NCBI GenBank assembly: GCA_900546065.1 | Contig: URBK01000003.1 | Location: 62,001 to 126,000 of the forward strand | Reading direction: 5' to 3' | From: an uncultured Alistipes sp. | Lineage (GTDB): Bacteria > Bacteroidota > Bacteroidia > Bacteroidales > Rikenellaceae | Length of the DNA stretch: 64,000 nt | Part shown: positions 35,413 to 44,849 of the stretch, one piece after another | How the letters are laid out: the number at the start of each line of letters is the position of its first letter | Position numbering within the stretch: the stretch's first letter is position 1 | Position numbers and translations under genes: made by a program | Notes under the pieces: generated by a model | What the model was told of the DNA's origin: nothing | Databases searched by the model: none | Seen by the model: only the letters and a program-made list of their open reading frames with translations

Positions 35413-36918
35413 CTAACTACGTCGCACGCGACGTCGGAGTGACGCGGCCCATCCTCCGACACGCGATGTGACGGGCTCCAGACGCTGTTTTATCTTGAGC
35501 CACTTGCCGTGATACCAGTCTGTATCGAGCAGCGACGAATCCTTCGTACCCTTTATCATAAGATACACCGCTATGGGCGAAAGTACGAACGTCGAGATCC
35601 ACATACCCATGAACGAGCTCCACGTACCCTCCTTTGCCATCTTCTCGCCCGAGATGCTGATGATGTAATATATGAGGAAGAAGGCTATCGAGATGACGAT
35701 GGGCATACCCAGACCGCCCTTGCGTATGATGGCCCCGAGCGGTGCCCCGATAAGGAAAAATATCAATACCGACACTGGCAGCGCCAGCTTGCGGTGCCAA
35801 TCGGCCTTACTGCGGTAGAGCTGGTTCAGGGCATCCTTGGCGGCAGTCTCGTCGAAGGAGAAGGCGTTACGCGAATTGAGCGATATGGTTCTGGCCGAGT
35901 TCCACAGGGCACTGCGCTCACGTACGCTCAGATGGCCTATGGAATCCAACAGGCAGGCATCACGGAAACCGCTCTTGTCCTTGCGCAGCGAGTCGGGCAG
36001 ATCCAGCACCTGAATGTCGCGTGCGAAAATGTTGTCCCGCAACAGCGGCTCATACGACTTGGCCGTCATGCTTACCACGGCCGAATCCAGAGAGTCGATG
36101 TCGTGCTGCAACTCGACTATGGTCTTAGCCTGCGAGCTGCGTATCATCTCGTTGTCATCCGAACGCTGGAAGTCGAAGCCCTCCATCGGGATCTTGGCCT
36201 CCTGAACATCAAAACGGTCATGGCGCAGACCGTTCTTCGTGTACCACTGGTTGTTACGCGTCTGCTCATAATTCTCGCCGTCGTAGAGCGTGACGTGGAG
36301 GAACTTCTTGTCGGGCGTAAGACGTATGTAACCGGTCTTTGCTATGGTGGTTGTCATGTTGCCGTTGGCATCACGGTTGTCATATATGAGTACCCCCGAG
36401 AGCAGTCCCGTCTGCGGGTCCTGATGCTCGACGCGGATACTCATGTTGTCTATACCGTCGAAGAAGAGCCCGTCCTGAAACTCCAGCACCTGCTTCTGAC
36501 GCCGTATGTCATATATAATCATCGACATCTGCTTGTAAGCGTACGGCACCAGATTGTTCACTACAAAGAAACTGCCTATCGAGATGAATACGGCCACTAT
36601 GATCAGCGGCTTCATGATCCGCATGAGCGACATGCCGGCCGACTTCATCGCCAGCAACTCGTAGTTCTCGCCCAAGTTTCCCATCGTCATGATCGCCGCC
36701 AGAAGCATCGCCAGCGGCAGGCCCATCGGGATCATGTTGATGGTTGCATAGCTTATGAGCTCGATAATGACACCCGCATCGAGACCCTTGCCCACAAGCT
36801 CGTCGATGTAACGCCACACGAAATTCATCATCAGCACGAAGGTGATGATGAAGAAGGTCATGATAAGCGGCCCGAGATAGGATTTGAGTACCAGTTTATG
36901 TATGGTTTTGAGTCGCAT
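35413..36918 (-). CDS. LptF/LptG family permease (YjgP/YjgQ)
   Basis: A 501-aa inner-membrane protein with three N-terminal membrane spans (about residues 14-35, 55-80 and 100-120) and three C-terminal ones (about 365-450), separated by a large periplasmic beta-jellyroll region. This is the LptF/G layout; these proteins form the permease of the lipopolysaccharide exporter with LptB. Landmarks are LPLAMLLAAIMTMGNLGENYELLAMKSAG and the APLGAIIRKGGLGMPIVISI coupling segment. Its start overlaps the end of the upstream metal permease gene by 23 nt. Confidence 0.92.
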   Translation of the reverse strand: MRLKTIHKLVLKSYLGPLIMTFFIITFVLMMNFVWRYIDELVGKGLDAGVIIELISYATINMIPMGLPLAMLLAAIMTMGNLGENYELLAMKSAGMSLMRIMKPLIIVAVFISIGSFFVVNNLVPYAYKQMSMIIYDIRRQKQVLEFQDGLFFDGIDNMSIRVEHQDPQTGLLSGVLIYDNRDANGNMTTTIAKTGYIRLTPDKKFLHVTLYDGENYEQTRNNQWYTKNGLRHDRFDVQEAKIPMEGFDFQRSDDNEMIRSSQAKTIVELQHDIDSLDSAVVSMTAKSYEPLLRDNIFARDIQVLDLPDSLRKDKSGFRDACLLDSIGHLSVRERSALWNSARTISLNSRNAFSFDETAAKDALNQLYRSKADWHRKLALPVSVLIFFLIGAPLGAIIRKGGLGMPIVISIAFFLIYYIISISGEKMAKEGTWSSFMGMWISTFVLSPIAVYLMIKGTKDSSLLDTDWYHGKWLKIKQRLEPVTSRVGGWAASLRRRVRRS

Positions 36919-37741
36919 CGGCCGATTTCTTGCTACGCAAAGTTAACAGTTTTACCACAATCAACGCTATGGTGAGCGTAAATATTATGCTTGCGCCGGG
37001 CGGCACCTCGAGATTATAGCTTATGAACAGGCCGACGACAGCGCCCGCGACGGCCAGCACGGCAGCCCAGCGTGTGATGGCGGCATAGGATTTGGTCATG
37101 GCATTCGCCGTGACTGCGGGGATCGTAAAGAGCGACAACAGCAGCACGATACCCATGACACGTATCGAGAGCACGATCGTGAGGGCCACGATCACAGCCA
37201 TGATGTACGACGCAGCGCGTGTGGCTATACCCTGACTTGCGGCGAAGTCGCGGTCGAAGGCCAGATACATCACCGGACGCCACCACAACACCGCCCCCAC
37301 GATGCAGAACAGCGTCAGCACACCGAGCGTTGCCACGTCGCGGGTAGTGACCGTGACGATGCTGCCGAACATGTAACTCGACAGATCGCCCGACGTATAT
37401 CCGGGCGTGAGACTCATGAACAGGGCTCCGACGGCCATACCCACCGACCATATAATGCCTATGGCCGAATCCTCGCGTATGCGGCCGCGGTCACCCGCCC
37501 ACTCGATGCCGAGAGCCGAGAGCACGGCAAAGACCATGGCTCCGGCTATCGGGTTGGCCCCCATGTAGACCGCAATACCCAGACCGCCGAAAGAGGCATG
37601 CGTGACGCCCCCGCAAAGAAAGACCATACGCCGCGCCACCACATACGTGCCGACGATGCCGCACGTAATGCCGGCAAAGACGGCCGCAAGCAGTGCGTTC
37701 ATAAGATACTCGTAGCGGAATATGTCGTAGAAAAAATCCAT
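36896..37741 (-). CDS. Zinc/manganese-type ABC transporter permease
   Basis: 281 aa, ABC-3 family (ZnuB/MntB-like), with about eight hydrophobic spans. Typical segments are FAGITCGIVGTYVVARRMVFLCGGVTHASFGGLG at the N terminus and GSIVTVTTRD in the middle. No ATPase or solute-binding gene is adjacent, so its partners are encoded elsewhere. ATG 37741 is set by the promoter just upstream and by homologous N termini (MDFFYDIFRYEYLMNAL). It is translationally overlapped with the LptF/G-type gene. Confidence 0.9.
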   Translation of the reverse strand: MDFFYDIFRYEYLMNALLAAVFAGITCGIVGTYVVARRMVFLCGGVTHASFGGLGIAVYMGANPIAGAMVFAVLSALGIEWAGDRGRIREDSAIGIIWSVGMAVGALFMSLTPGYTSGDLSSYMFGSIVTVTTRDVATLGVLTLFCIVGAVLWWRPVMYLAFDRDFAASQGIATRAASYIMAVIVALTIVLSIRVMGIVLLLSLFTIPAVTANAMTKSYAAITRWAAVLAVAGAVVGLFISYNLEVPPGASIIFTLTIALIVVKLLTLRSKKSADATQNHT

Positions 37742-37771
37742 CTCGGGGCTGCTTTCGCTTTTTGACGAGCG

Positions 37772-37803
37772 CAAATTTACTTCAAATATCGGATTGCATC
37801 AAA
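37772..37803 (-). promoter_or_regulatory. Promoter for the metal permease-lptF-fmt transcript
   Basis: The minus strand reads TTTG (37803-37800), a 20-bp spacer, then TAAATTTG (37779-37772), 30 bp from the ATG. Full consensus. Confidence 0.85.
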
Positions 37804-37875
37804 AGTTTTTACATTTCCGGCAACTTTTTATAATTTCGCACGATATTTCGACCGTATAAAACCAAATCGTACGAC

Positions 37876-39174
37876 ATGGAAAAACGTCGTGTCAGCTTCC
37901 ATACGCTGGGCTGCAAAATGAATTTTTCGGAGAGTTCGACCCTTGCGCGCATCTTCGAGCAGGGAGGATTCGAACGCGCCGCATCGTGCGTCGACGCCGA
38001 CGTATGCGTCATCAACAGCTGCTCCGTAACCGAACATGCCGACAAGAAGTGCCGCAACCTCATACGCCGCATACACCGCCTCAACCCCAATGCCATAATA
38101 GCCGTCACGGGTTGCTACGCCCAACTCAAACCGCACGAAATAGCCGACATCGAAGGTGTCGACATCGTGCTGGGCAACAACTACAAGGGGGATCTGTATC
38201 AACGTGTGCTTGAGCTGGCGGGCAAGGGACGCGCCAAGATATACAGCTGCGACACCGAGTCGCTCACACGCTTCTTCGCCGCCTTCTCGTCGGGCGACCG
38301 CACGCGCTCGTTCCTCAAGGTGCAGGACGGGTGCGATTACAAATGCGCATACTGCACCATACACTACGCCCGCGGCTCGAGCCGCAACATGCCCATAGCC
38401 GACCTTGTGGCCGAGGCGCGCACGCTGGCCGCAGCCGGCACCAAGGAGATAGTCGTCACGGGTATCAATACGGGTGATTTCGGCCGCACGACGGGCGAAA
38501 GTTTCGTCGATCTTATACGGGCTCTCGACACGGTCGAGGGCATAGAGCGTTACCGCATATCGTCCATAGAGCCCAACCTGCTCACCGACGAGATCATAGA
38601 GTTCTGCGCCTCGTCCCGCAAGTTCCAGCACCACTTCCACATACCCATCCAGAGCGGGTCGGACCGCATTCTGGCCGCCATGCGCCGCCGATACACCTCG
38701 GCACGCTTTGCCGACCGTGTGAACAAGGTGCGCGCGATGATGCCCGACGCCTTCATCGGCATAGATGTCATCACGGGATTCCCCGGCGAAACGGAGGAGG
38801 ACTTCATGCAGACATACACGCTCATGGAGCGCCTCGCACCGTCGTTCCTACACATATTCCCCTTCTCGGAGCGTCCCGGCACCCCCGCTGTCGACATGCC
38901 CGGCAAGGTGCCGGCCGCCGTCTCGACCGAGCGCGCCGCACGTCTCGAAGCGCTCTGCGAACGCCTCCACCACGACTTCTGTGCGCGGTATGTCGGGACA
39001 CAGGCCGACGTTCTCTTCGAGAGTACCGTACGCGGAGGCATGATGTCGGGATATACGGGCAACTATATCCGCGTGAAGGTACCCTACCGCCGCGACCTGA
39101 TCAACCGCATCAGCCGCGTAAGGCTGCTTGAGGTAGACCCCGCGGGCGAAGCCACCGCCAAGATTCTGGAGTGA
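37876..39174 (+). CDS. mtaB: tRNA t6A37 methylthiotransferase MtaB
   Basis: A 432-aa radical-SAM enzyme that adds the 2-methylthio group to N6-threonylcarbamoyladenosine-37 in tRNA. The N-terminal UPF0004 domain supplies cysteines in HTLGCKMN, VINSCSVTE and VTGCYAQ for one cluster. The radical-SAM CxxxCxxC is in DGCDYKCAYCTIHYARG near residue 155. The C-terminal region is short, ending soon after a TRAM-like stretch. No good promoter is seen in the 134-bp divergent spacer beyond T-rich blocks. Confidence 0.95.
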   Translation: MEKRRVSFHTLGCKMNFSESSTLARIFEQGGFERAASCVDADVCVINSCSVTEHADKKCRNLIRRIHRLNPNAIIAVTGCYAQLKPHEIADIEGVDIVLGNNYKGDLYQRVLELAGKGRAKIYSCDTESLTRFFAAFSSGDRTRSFLKVQDGCDYKCAYCTIHYARGSSRNMPIADLVAEARTLAAAGTKEIVVTGINTGDFGRTTGESFVDLIRALDTVEGIERYRISSIEPNLLTDEIIEFCASSRKFQHHFHIPIQSGSDRILAAMRRRYTSARFADRVNKVRAMMPDAFIGIDVITGFPGETEEDFMQTYTLMERLAPSFLHIFPFSERPGTPAVDMPGKVPAAVSTERAARLEALCERLHHDFCARYVGTQADVLFESTVRGGMMSGYTGNYIRVKVPYRRDLINRISRVRLLEVDPAGEATAKILE

Positions 39175-39262
39175 AATGAAATACTGAGGGGCTGTCGGCC
39201 GAACCGTGTACATATCGACACGTCCGGCAACCGGCTCTGCATGATACACGACAACGGGAATA

Positions 39263-40645
39263 ATGAAGAAAATAGTTGTAATAATACTTTGCCTTTGCTG
39301 CCACATCGCCGCGGCACAGAACATAATGAAGGTCGAGCACCATTCGTTCAAGTCCCCGACGTATCACGATACACGCTCCTTCAGAATCGCACTGCCGACA
39401 TTCGCATATCCCGATACGAAGTACAATGTACTGCTTGTTCTGGATGCGGATTATATGTTTGACGTCATAGCATCGAGCGCAATCTACCTGCAGACGTTCG
39501 ACTATATTCCGCCCACGGCCGTAGTAGCCGTCGACTACTCCTCACCCGGGAATCGCAACGACGTGGGATATGACATCATCAGCAACAGTCTGAACGAGAG
39601 CGGAGAGCTTTTCTACAAATACATAAATACCGATCTGGAGGATGAGATAAAACGCCTCATTCCGACATCGGGATTCAATACGCTTGTCGGGCACTCCTAT
39701 ACGGCAAGCTATCTTAACTACTGGATCGGCAACGACAACGATCTTATCAGCGCCTATATACTCTTCTCGCCGGAAGAGATGCAGCAGATTCCAGACTTCG
39801 TGCCGCAAGATAATGACGGCAAACCCATCATACGCATAATCACGGGCAAGAACGACACGCAGGAGCGGCAGGATTTCGGCCGCCGCCTCTTCGAATCGTT
39901 ACACGAGAAACACTACGACGTCACGCTGGACACGGTCGAAGCCGATCACATGTCGGTGATTCCGACCGGAAGTACTCTCGCCATGAGCCGCCTGTATGAC
40001 AAATATTACAACATAGACAGCGTATACGATATCATGGACCGTTCCGACGAGCCGGTTTGGGAAACGTTTACGCGCACCAACAGCCACAACAAGTCACGCT
40101 ACAGGCAGCAATTTCCGGCTTCGGGCTCGTTTATCTCAGCGTTTCTGTGGACTGCCATACAAAACGACGATAAAGAATCGACCGACAGGCTGCGGGAATA
40201 TTACGGGAAGGCTCTCGAAACCGAGCAGGCCGATCCCAATGCCTTGGGCGTCATGGGCGATTTGATGTGCAAGATCTCTTTGTGGGAAGAGGCCGACCGT
40301 TATCTACAACGTTGCCTGAACCGATACAAAGAGTTGGGGCAGGAGTACGAAACATTGTATTGGAGAAGAGTCTACGCGCTGAAGGTATTGCCCGAACTCG
40401 GACAATACAAGAAGGCTTGGAAGATATTGGAAGAGGGCAAGAGAATATACCCCGACGACAAGGCGATATTCTCATACTATCAGGGCGTACTGTCGGTAAA
40501 CAACAAATTCCGCATGGCCGATGGCGTAAAACAGCTGGCCATAGCGATTAAATATCCCGACACGCTCTCCGCCAACTTCATAGACGCAGACGAGGCGAAA
40601 AAACTGCTCGAAAAGGGTAAAGCATTGATCGGGCAATCGGAATAG
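39263..40645 (+). CDS. Exported putative esterase with C-terminal TPR-like region
   Basis: 460 aa with signal peptide (1-18, IAAAQ). Residues ~20-265 are an Fes-like alpha/beta-hydrolase: LLVLDADYMF, then the nucleophile Ser145 in VGHSYTASYL and His229 in EADHMSV. Enterochelin-esterase-like proteins of this type occur with siderophore or glycan systems. Residues ~300-455 contain helical repeats (YYGKALETEQADPNALGVMG, ADRYLQRCLNRYKELG) resembling TPRs. This combination recurs in Bacteroidetes. The substrate is unknown. It starts 88 bp after mtaB with no evident promoter. Confidence 0.82.
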   Translation: MKKIVVIILCLCCHIAAAQNIMKVEHHSFKSPTYHDTRSFRIALPTFAYPDTKYNVLLVLDADYMFDVIASSAIYLQTFDYIPPTAVVAVDYSSPGNRNDVGYDIISNSLNESGELFYKYINTDLEDEIKRLIPTSGFNTLVGHSYTASYLNYWIGNDNDLISAYILFSPEEMQQIPDFVPQDNDGKPIIRIITGKNDTQERQDFGRRLFESLHEKHYDVTLDTVEADHMSVIPTGSTLAMSRLYDKYYNIDSVYDIMDRSDEPVWETFTRTNSHNKSRYRQQFPASGSFISAFLWTAIQNDDKESTDRLREYYGKALETEQADPNALGVMGDLMCKISLWEEADRYLQRCLNRYKELGQEYETLYWRRVYALKVLPELGQYKKAWKILEEGKRIYPDDKAIFSYYQGVLSVNNKFRMADGVKQLAIAIKYPDTLSANFIDADEAKKLLEKGKALIGQSE

Positions 40646-40902
40646 AAGAACCCCGAGCATGCAATATATTACGTTCCACTATTTGAAGTCGGGATATGTT
40701 TGCCCGCTTTAGAGGATATGTCGGAAACGGTATTTTGCGATTGCATACGGACATGCCTCTCGGCATATTCCCATACGCGGGACGTACCGGACGCGACAAA
40801 TGCAAAAACCGCTTTTACGTTTTATCCCTGCACGCTGATTTTCGCCATATTTCACTAATTGGAAGGCTCCTCGGCATAATCGGACTAAAAACTGCGTTTT
40901 CA
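40646..40902. other. Spacer before the HAMP-like gene
   Basis: About 260 bp with no gene I can support. Frames crossing it run on out of frame into the next gene and have no protein character. The following promoter occupies 40903-40934. Confidence 0.5.
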
Positions 40903-40934
40903 TTTGCTTCTACCCCCGCCTTTTCGTATATTTG
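40903..40934 (+). promoter_or_regulatory. Promoter for the HAMP-like gene and trkH
   Basis: TTTG at 40903-40906, a 20-bp spacer and TATATTTG at 40927-40934. This full-consensus promoter fixes the next gene's start downstream of it. Confidence 0.87.
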
Positions 40935-40957
40935 TACGAAAGTATGCATTGGAAATT

Positions 40958-41728
40958 ATGACAGGTATTCGCAAAAGAGTGACTATCGGTTTCTTGAGCA
41001 TCGTCGCCCTGCTATTCTTTTCGGGGCTGGTGTCGCTCTTCGAACTCAGTCACATGAGCAACGACATAGAAGCAATCCTCGACAGCAGCCGAAAGAGCAT
41101 CGAGATGTCGAAGAACATGCTCGACGCCATACACAACAACGAACGTTCGGTCACCTACTACACCGTCCTGCGCGACAGTCTCTATGCCGACTCGTGCCGC
41201 ACGTCGCTCGCCGACTTCGACTCGCTGCTGCGGCAGGCCCGCAGCGACGTATCGGCCGAGGCGCAGTCACGCTTCGACTCGCTCGACCTCTACACGGGAC
41301 TGCTATACGAGACCCTCACCACGGTGCTCGACGGCAACGCCCGGCAGAACGTCATACCGTTCGACGGCCGCCGCTGGTACAACACCGAATATGCCCCGCT
41401 CTATGACCGCATAACAGACGAGATAACAAAAGTCATGGGATCCGTCCAGAGCTCGCTCAACCCCCGCGCCGAGCGACTGAGCCGCAACGCATACCGTTCG
41501 GTCACACCCGTATTCATATCGCTCGTGGTGATGATCGTCATACTGCTGTTGTTCTACTACTTCATCATGATATACACCGTTCGCCCCATAATCGAAATGA
41601 ACAAACGGCTGGGCGACTACATACGTTACAAACTGCCATTCGATGTCAAGGCCGAGTGTCAGGACGAGATGCGCGAACTGAAGGAGAAGATCGCATCTAT
41701 GGTCAACAACCCATCGAAGATGAAATAG
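40958..41728 (+). CDS. Two-span membrane protein with four-helix-bundle and HAMP-like segment, no output domain
   Basis: 256 aa. Membrane spans lie at about residues 10-30 and 183-205. The loop between them (~31-180) is highly helical and resembles the MCP-type four-helix-bundle sensory module. After the second span comes YTVRPIIEMNKRLGDYIRYKLPF...DEMRELKEKI, which reads like a HAMP linker with its usual Pro. Nothing follows: no kinase, GGDEF or MCP domain. ATG 40958 is used since an in-frame TTG at 40904 would lie inside the promoter. trkH follows after 52 bp. Confidence 0.78.
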   Translation: MTGIRKRVTIGFLSIVALLFFSGLVSLFELSHMSNDIEAILDSSRKSIEMSKNMLDAIHNNERSVTYYTVLRDSLYADSCRTSLADFDSLLRQARSDVSAEAQSRFDSLDLYTGLLYETLTTVLDGNARQNVIPFDGRRWYNTEYAPLYDRITDEITKVMGSVQSSLNPRAERLSRNAYRSVTPVFISLVVMIVILLLFYYFIMIYTVRPIIEMNKRLGDYIRYKLPFDVKAECQDEMRELKEKIASMVNNPSKMK

Positions 41729-41780
41729 ACGGGCAAGTGTGAACATGTGCCGTGACAGGACACAGAAACTATTTTAAGAG

Positions 41781-43226
41781 ATGAGATTCAACGTCGTTAT
41801 ACGATATATTGGCATGGTGCTGCTTCTGGTGGCGGCATTCATGTTGCTGTCGGCGGGCATCTCATATCTGAACAATGTCGACACGGCCTATTTCCCGCTC
41901 CTGATGTCGTCGCTGCTGACGCTGCTAATGGGGTGCTTCCCCATGATCTTCGTGCCGCGCAGCGACCACATAACCAACAAGGAGGGATACTGCATCGTCG
42001 TCGGCGCATGGATCGTATCGAGCATCGTCGGAACCTTCCCATACCTGATGTGGGGCGGCGAGTTCTCGATAATAAACGCATGGTTCGAGAGCGTCTCGGG
42101 ATTCACCACAACAGGGGCATCGATCCTCAACGACGTGGAGGATCTGCCGCAGGGACTGCAGTTCTGGCGCATGACCACATGCTGGATGGGAGGTATCGGC
42201 GTAGTGATGTTCGCACTGGTGATACTTCCAGCCATAGGCAAGAGCAAGATGATGCTCTCGAACGTCGAACTCTCGTCGATGGCAAAGAGCAACTTCCATT
42301 ACCGCAGCCAGACCGTCGTACGTATCGTGCTGGCCGTCTATGTAGGGCTTACCGCCATAACCACATTGGCTCTCAAGCTGGCGGGAATGCGGTGGTTCGA
42401 CGCCGTGGCGCACGCCATGTCGGCATGCAGCACGTGCGGCTTCAGCACCAAGAACCTGAGCATGGCATTCTTCGACTCGCCCGCAATGGAGATTATCCTC
42501 ATCGTAGCCATGGCTCTGGCCGGAGTCCATTTCGGCGTCATATACGCCACCGTCAGCGGCCGCCCGAACAACCTCTTCCGCTCGGAGATCACACGGTTTT
42601 ACTTCGCCGTGATAGCCATAGCGAGCGTGGCGGCCGCCATAAGCCTATGCGTGGAAAAGGTATATCCGTCGTTTCTCACATCGCTGCGCTACGCCGCATT
42701 CCATGTGGTGTCGTACATAAGTACCACGGGATTGGCCACAGACGACTGCAATACATGGACATCCTTCTCGATAATGATACTCATATTCTGCTCCATCGTG
42801 TGTGCCTGTGCCGGCTCCACGGCCGGAGGTATGAAGATGGACCGTCTGGTGCTTGCAATAAAGATGATACGCAACCGTCTGCGTTCGCAGCAGCACCCCA
42901 ATGCCATCTTCCGCACAAAGGTCGACGGGTTGCCGCAGGACAGGGACATGCTCAACAGCGTGATGGTCTTCGCCGTGGCCTACATGATGATAATCGTCAT
43001 CGGCACTCTCATCAATACCATGCTCGGCTGCGACCTCATGACTGGCTTTTCGGCATGCGTTGCCTGTATGGGAAACGTGGGTCCGGGTTTCGGCGACGTG
43101 GGGTCGATGGACAACTTCTCGATGATGTCGAATGGCGTGAAAATAAATCTAACGCTCCTGATGCTGTTGGGGCGTCTCGAAATATTCGGATTGATTCAAC
43201 TATTCTTTATACGTTGGTGGAGATGA
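41781..43226 (+). CDS. trkH: TrkH family potassium uptake protein
   Basis: A 481-aa membrane protein of the Trk/Ktr pore family. It has the repeated membrane-pore-membrane elements: SGFTTTGASIL (filter 1), MSACSTCGFSTKN (filter 2), YISTTGLATDD (filter 3) and ACVACMGNVGPGFG (filter 4). It imports K+, usually together with a cytoplasmic TrkA gating ring, which is not encoded in this window. It shares the 40903 promoter with the HAMP-like protein, and its stop codon overlaps the next gene's start (ATGA). Confidence 0.95.
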   Translation: MRFNVVIRYIGMVLLLVAAFMLLSAGISYLNNVDTAYFPLLMSSLLTLLMGCFPMIFVPRSDHITNKEGYCIVVGAWIVSSIVGTFPYLMWGGEFSIINAWFESVSGFTTTGASILNDVEDLPQGLQFWRMTTCWMGGIGVVMFALVILPAIGKSKMMLSNVELSSMAKSNFHYRSQTVVRIVLAVYVGLTAITTLALKLAGMRWFDAVAHAMSACSTCGFSTKNLSMAFFDSPAMEIILIVAMALAGVHFGVIYATVSGRPNNLFRSEITRFYFAVIAIASVAAAISLCVEKVYPSFLTSLRYAAFHVVSYISTTGLATDDCNTWTSFSIMILIFCSIVCACAGSTAGGMKMDRLVLAIKMIRNRLRSQQHPNAIFRTKVDGLPQDRDMLNSVMVFAVAYMMIIVIGTLINTMLGCDLMTGFSACVACMGNVGPGFGDVGSMDNFSMMSNGVKINLTLLMLLGRLEIFGLIQLFFIRWWR

Positions 43227-44782
43227 TTAAACGAGGATTGTTCGTTTGCGGAATAATAGCGATGCTGTGCGGCACACAAGCCGTATCGGCTCAGGATGTC
43301 ACGGCCCGCATTTCGGGCCTTGAGGGTAACGAGGAGTATATGGGTCTGTTGCGCAACGACGCACAGCTGCGCAACCGTGAGGATTCACTCATAGGCGTCA
43401 TCCGCTCCGTGCGCAGCGCCATGGCCGCAAATGCCGAAAAGCGCGACTCACTGGCACAGCTGCGCTCCGATTCGCTGCTGCTCATGCTCTCGGATACCGA
43501 GAATGCGGTCTTCTCGCTGCGCATGCAGAAACTCAAGCTTGTCGACCGCATAAATGCCATCGAGCAGAACTTCGTCCTCTCGAACATGGGTGATACGGGC
43601 GGGCAGGCACAGAGCGACAGCGGCAGCAGCTCGTTCCTCACAAACCCCTATTTCGTCAAGAGCATCGATCCGGATGACTACAAGGAGTTGCTGCGCGTGC
43701 AGAAGATGGAGGCCGAGACGCAGGATTTCGTATCCGCATACATGAAAAACTACGAGAAGATCAAATCGCTCTACGACCGATATATGGTTGCCGAGACGGA
43801 AGCCGACGCCGAAGCTATCTATACCGAACTGTCGGCAGCCATGGATGACAACATCGTCGTAGAGCGTCGTCTGTCGAAGGAGTGGAGCGAGATATACGAC
43901 CAGAAGACATACGTATACTCCTATTTCCTCGAGAAGGAGAACCGCGAGGATCTGCTCGACCTGACGGAGAACATGATGACCAAGGCCTTGCAGGAAAAAT
44001 TCGAGGCGAGCGAATACTACGCCTCGGAAGCCGTAGCCAACTACTGCCTGCAAAAGCCCATCGTCCTCAACTACGAGATGTACGTCGCCAAGCTGCTCAA
44101 CCAGACGGCTGCCATAGACTCCCTGTCGAACGTATCGAAGAACGTGCGCCAGATCGACTTCCGCATACCCAAGATCGATGTGGCACGCCGCTCGTTTGTC
44201 GATTACGAGGCTATCGAGTTCAGCGCAAAGAGCCCCTACAACACTTCGAACCCCATACCCGAGTGTATTGTGTATGAATACGGCACCATATACCGCATAC
44301 TGCTCGGGAACTACAAGTACAAGCAGGCTGTGTCGATATTCCGCGGAGCCTCGCCACTGTTCATCGAGCAGGATGAGGACGGACGTTTCAACTACTATGT
44401 CGGAGGCCTTCGCACACGCGCCGAGGCCGAGGCTGCAGTCGAGGTACTCAAGAAGAAGGGATTCCGCGACCCGCAGATCGTCGAGTGGTGCGACGGCCGC
44501 AAGACAAACCTCTCGGTGCAGAACGAATCGGCACAGGTGGTATTCCGTGTTGTGATCAAGGGCGGCACGCTGGATGATACCGTACGCGACGTCATCACGA
44601 CGCTGGCATCGGGATGCCAGATATCGAAGGTCTCGGAGGATACCTTCATCGTCGGCGCCTTCGACAGCCGCGCGATGGCCGAACGTGTGGCTCAGGCCGT
44701 TACGAAGTGCGACGCCAATCTTTCGACCGAGATCACCGAAATAGACACCGCACCAGCCGAAGAAGAGGCGGCCGAAGAGTGA
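43223..44782 (+). CDS. Exported SPOR-domain protein
   Basis: 519 aa. The frame is open far upstream inside trkH, but ATG 43223 overlapping the trkH stop by 4 nt is the sensible start, since it is followed by a clean signal peptide ending at VSAQDV. Residues ~30-300 are mostly helical and rich in charged residues. From ~355 a SPOR-like unit appears (GNYKYKQAVSIFRG, YYVGGLRTRAEAEAAVEVLKKKG). A second weaker one follows (FRVVIKGGTLDDTV, IVGAFDSRAMAERVAQAV). SPOR domains bind denuded glycan strands at division sites. The acidic C-terminal tail reads EEEAAEE. Confidence 0.85.
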   Translation: MIKRGLFVCGIIAMLCGTQAVSAQDVTARISGLEGNEEYMGLLRNDAQLRNREDSLIGVIRSVRSAMAANAEKRDSLAQLRSDSLLLMLSDTENAVFSLRMQKLKLVDRINAIEQNFVLSNMGDTGGQAQSDSGSSSFLTNPYFVKSIDPDDYKELLRVQKMEAETQDFVSAYMKNYEKIKSLYDRYMVAETEADAEAIYTELSAAMDDNIVVERRLSKEWSEIYDQKTYVYSYFLEKENREDLLDLTENMMTKALQEKFEASEYYASEAVANYCLQKPIVLNYEMYVAKLLNQTAAIDSLSNVSKNVRQIDFRIPKIDVARRSFVDYEAIEFSAKSPYNTSNPIPECIVYEYGTIYRILLGNYKYKQAVSIFRGASPLFIEQDEDGRFNYYVGGLRTRAEAEAAVEVLKKKGFRDPQIVEWCDGRKTNLSVQNESAQVVFRVVIKGGTLDDTVRDVITTLASGCQISKVSEDTFIVGAFDSRAMAERVAQAVTKCDANLSTEITEIDTAPAEEEAAEE

Positions 44783-44849
44783 CGTAACATAAAGAAAAGA
44801 TATGTATTGCCACCCTATCGTTAAACCCACAAAAAACAGATAAACTGCT

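Noticed and set aside
40904..40957. TTG start at 40904 for the HAMP-like protein
   Set aside because: It would place the coding start within the -33 box and the extra residues are not signal-like.
41933..43222. An upstream extension of the SPOR protein frame through trkH
   Set aside because: The extension is Arg/His-rich and overlaps trkH almost fully; a signal peptide begins at 43223.
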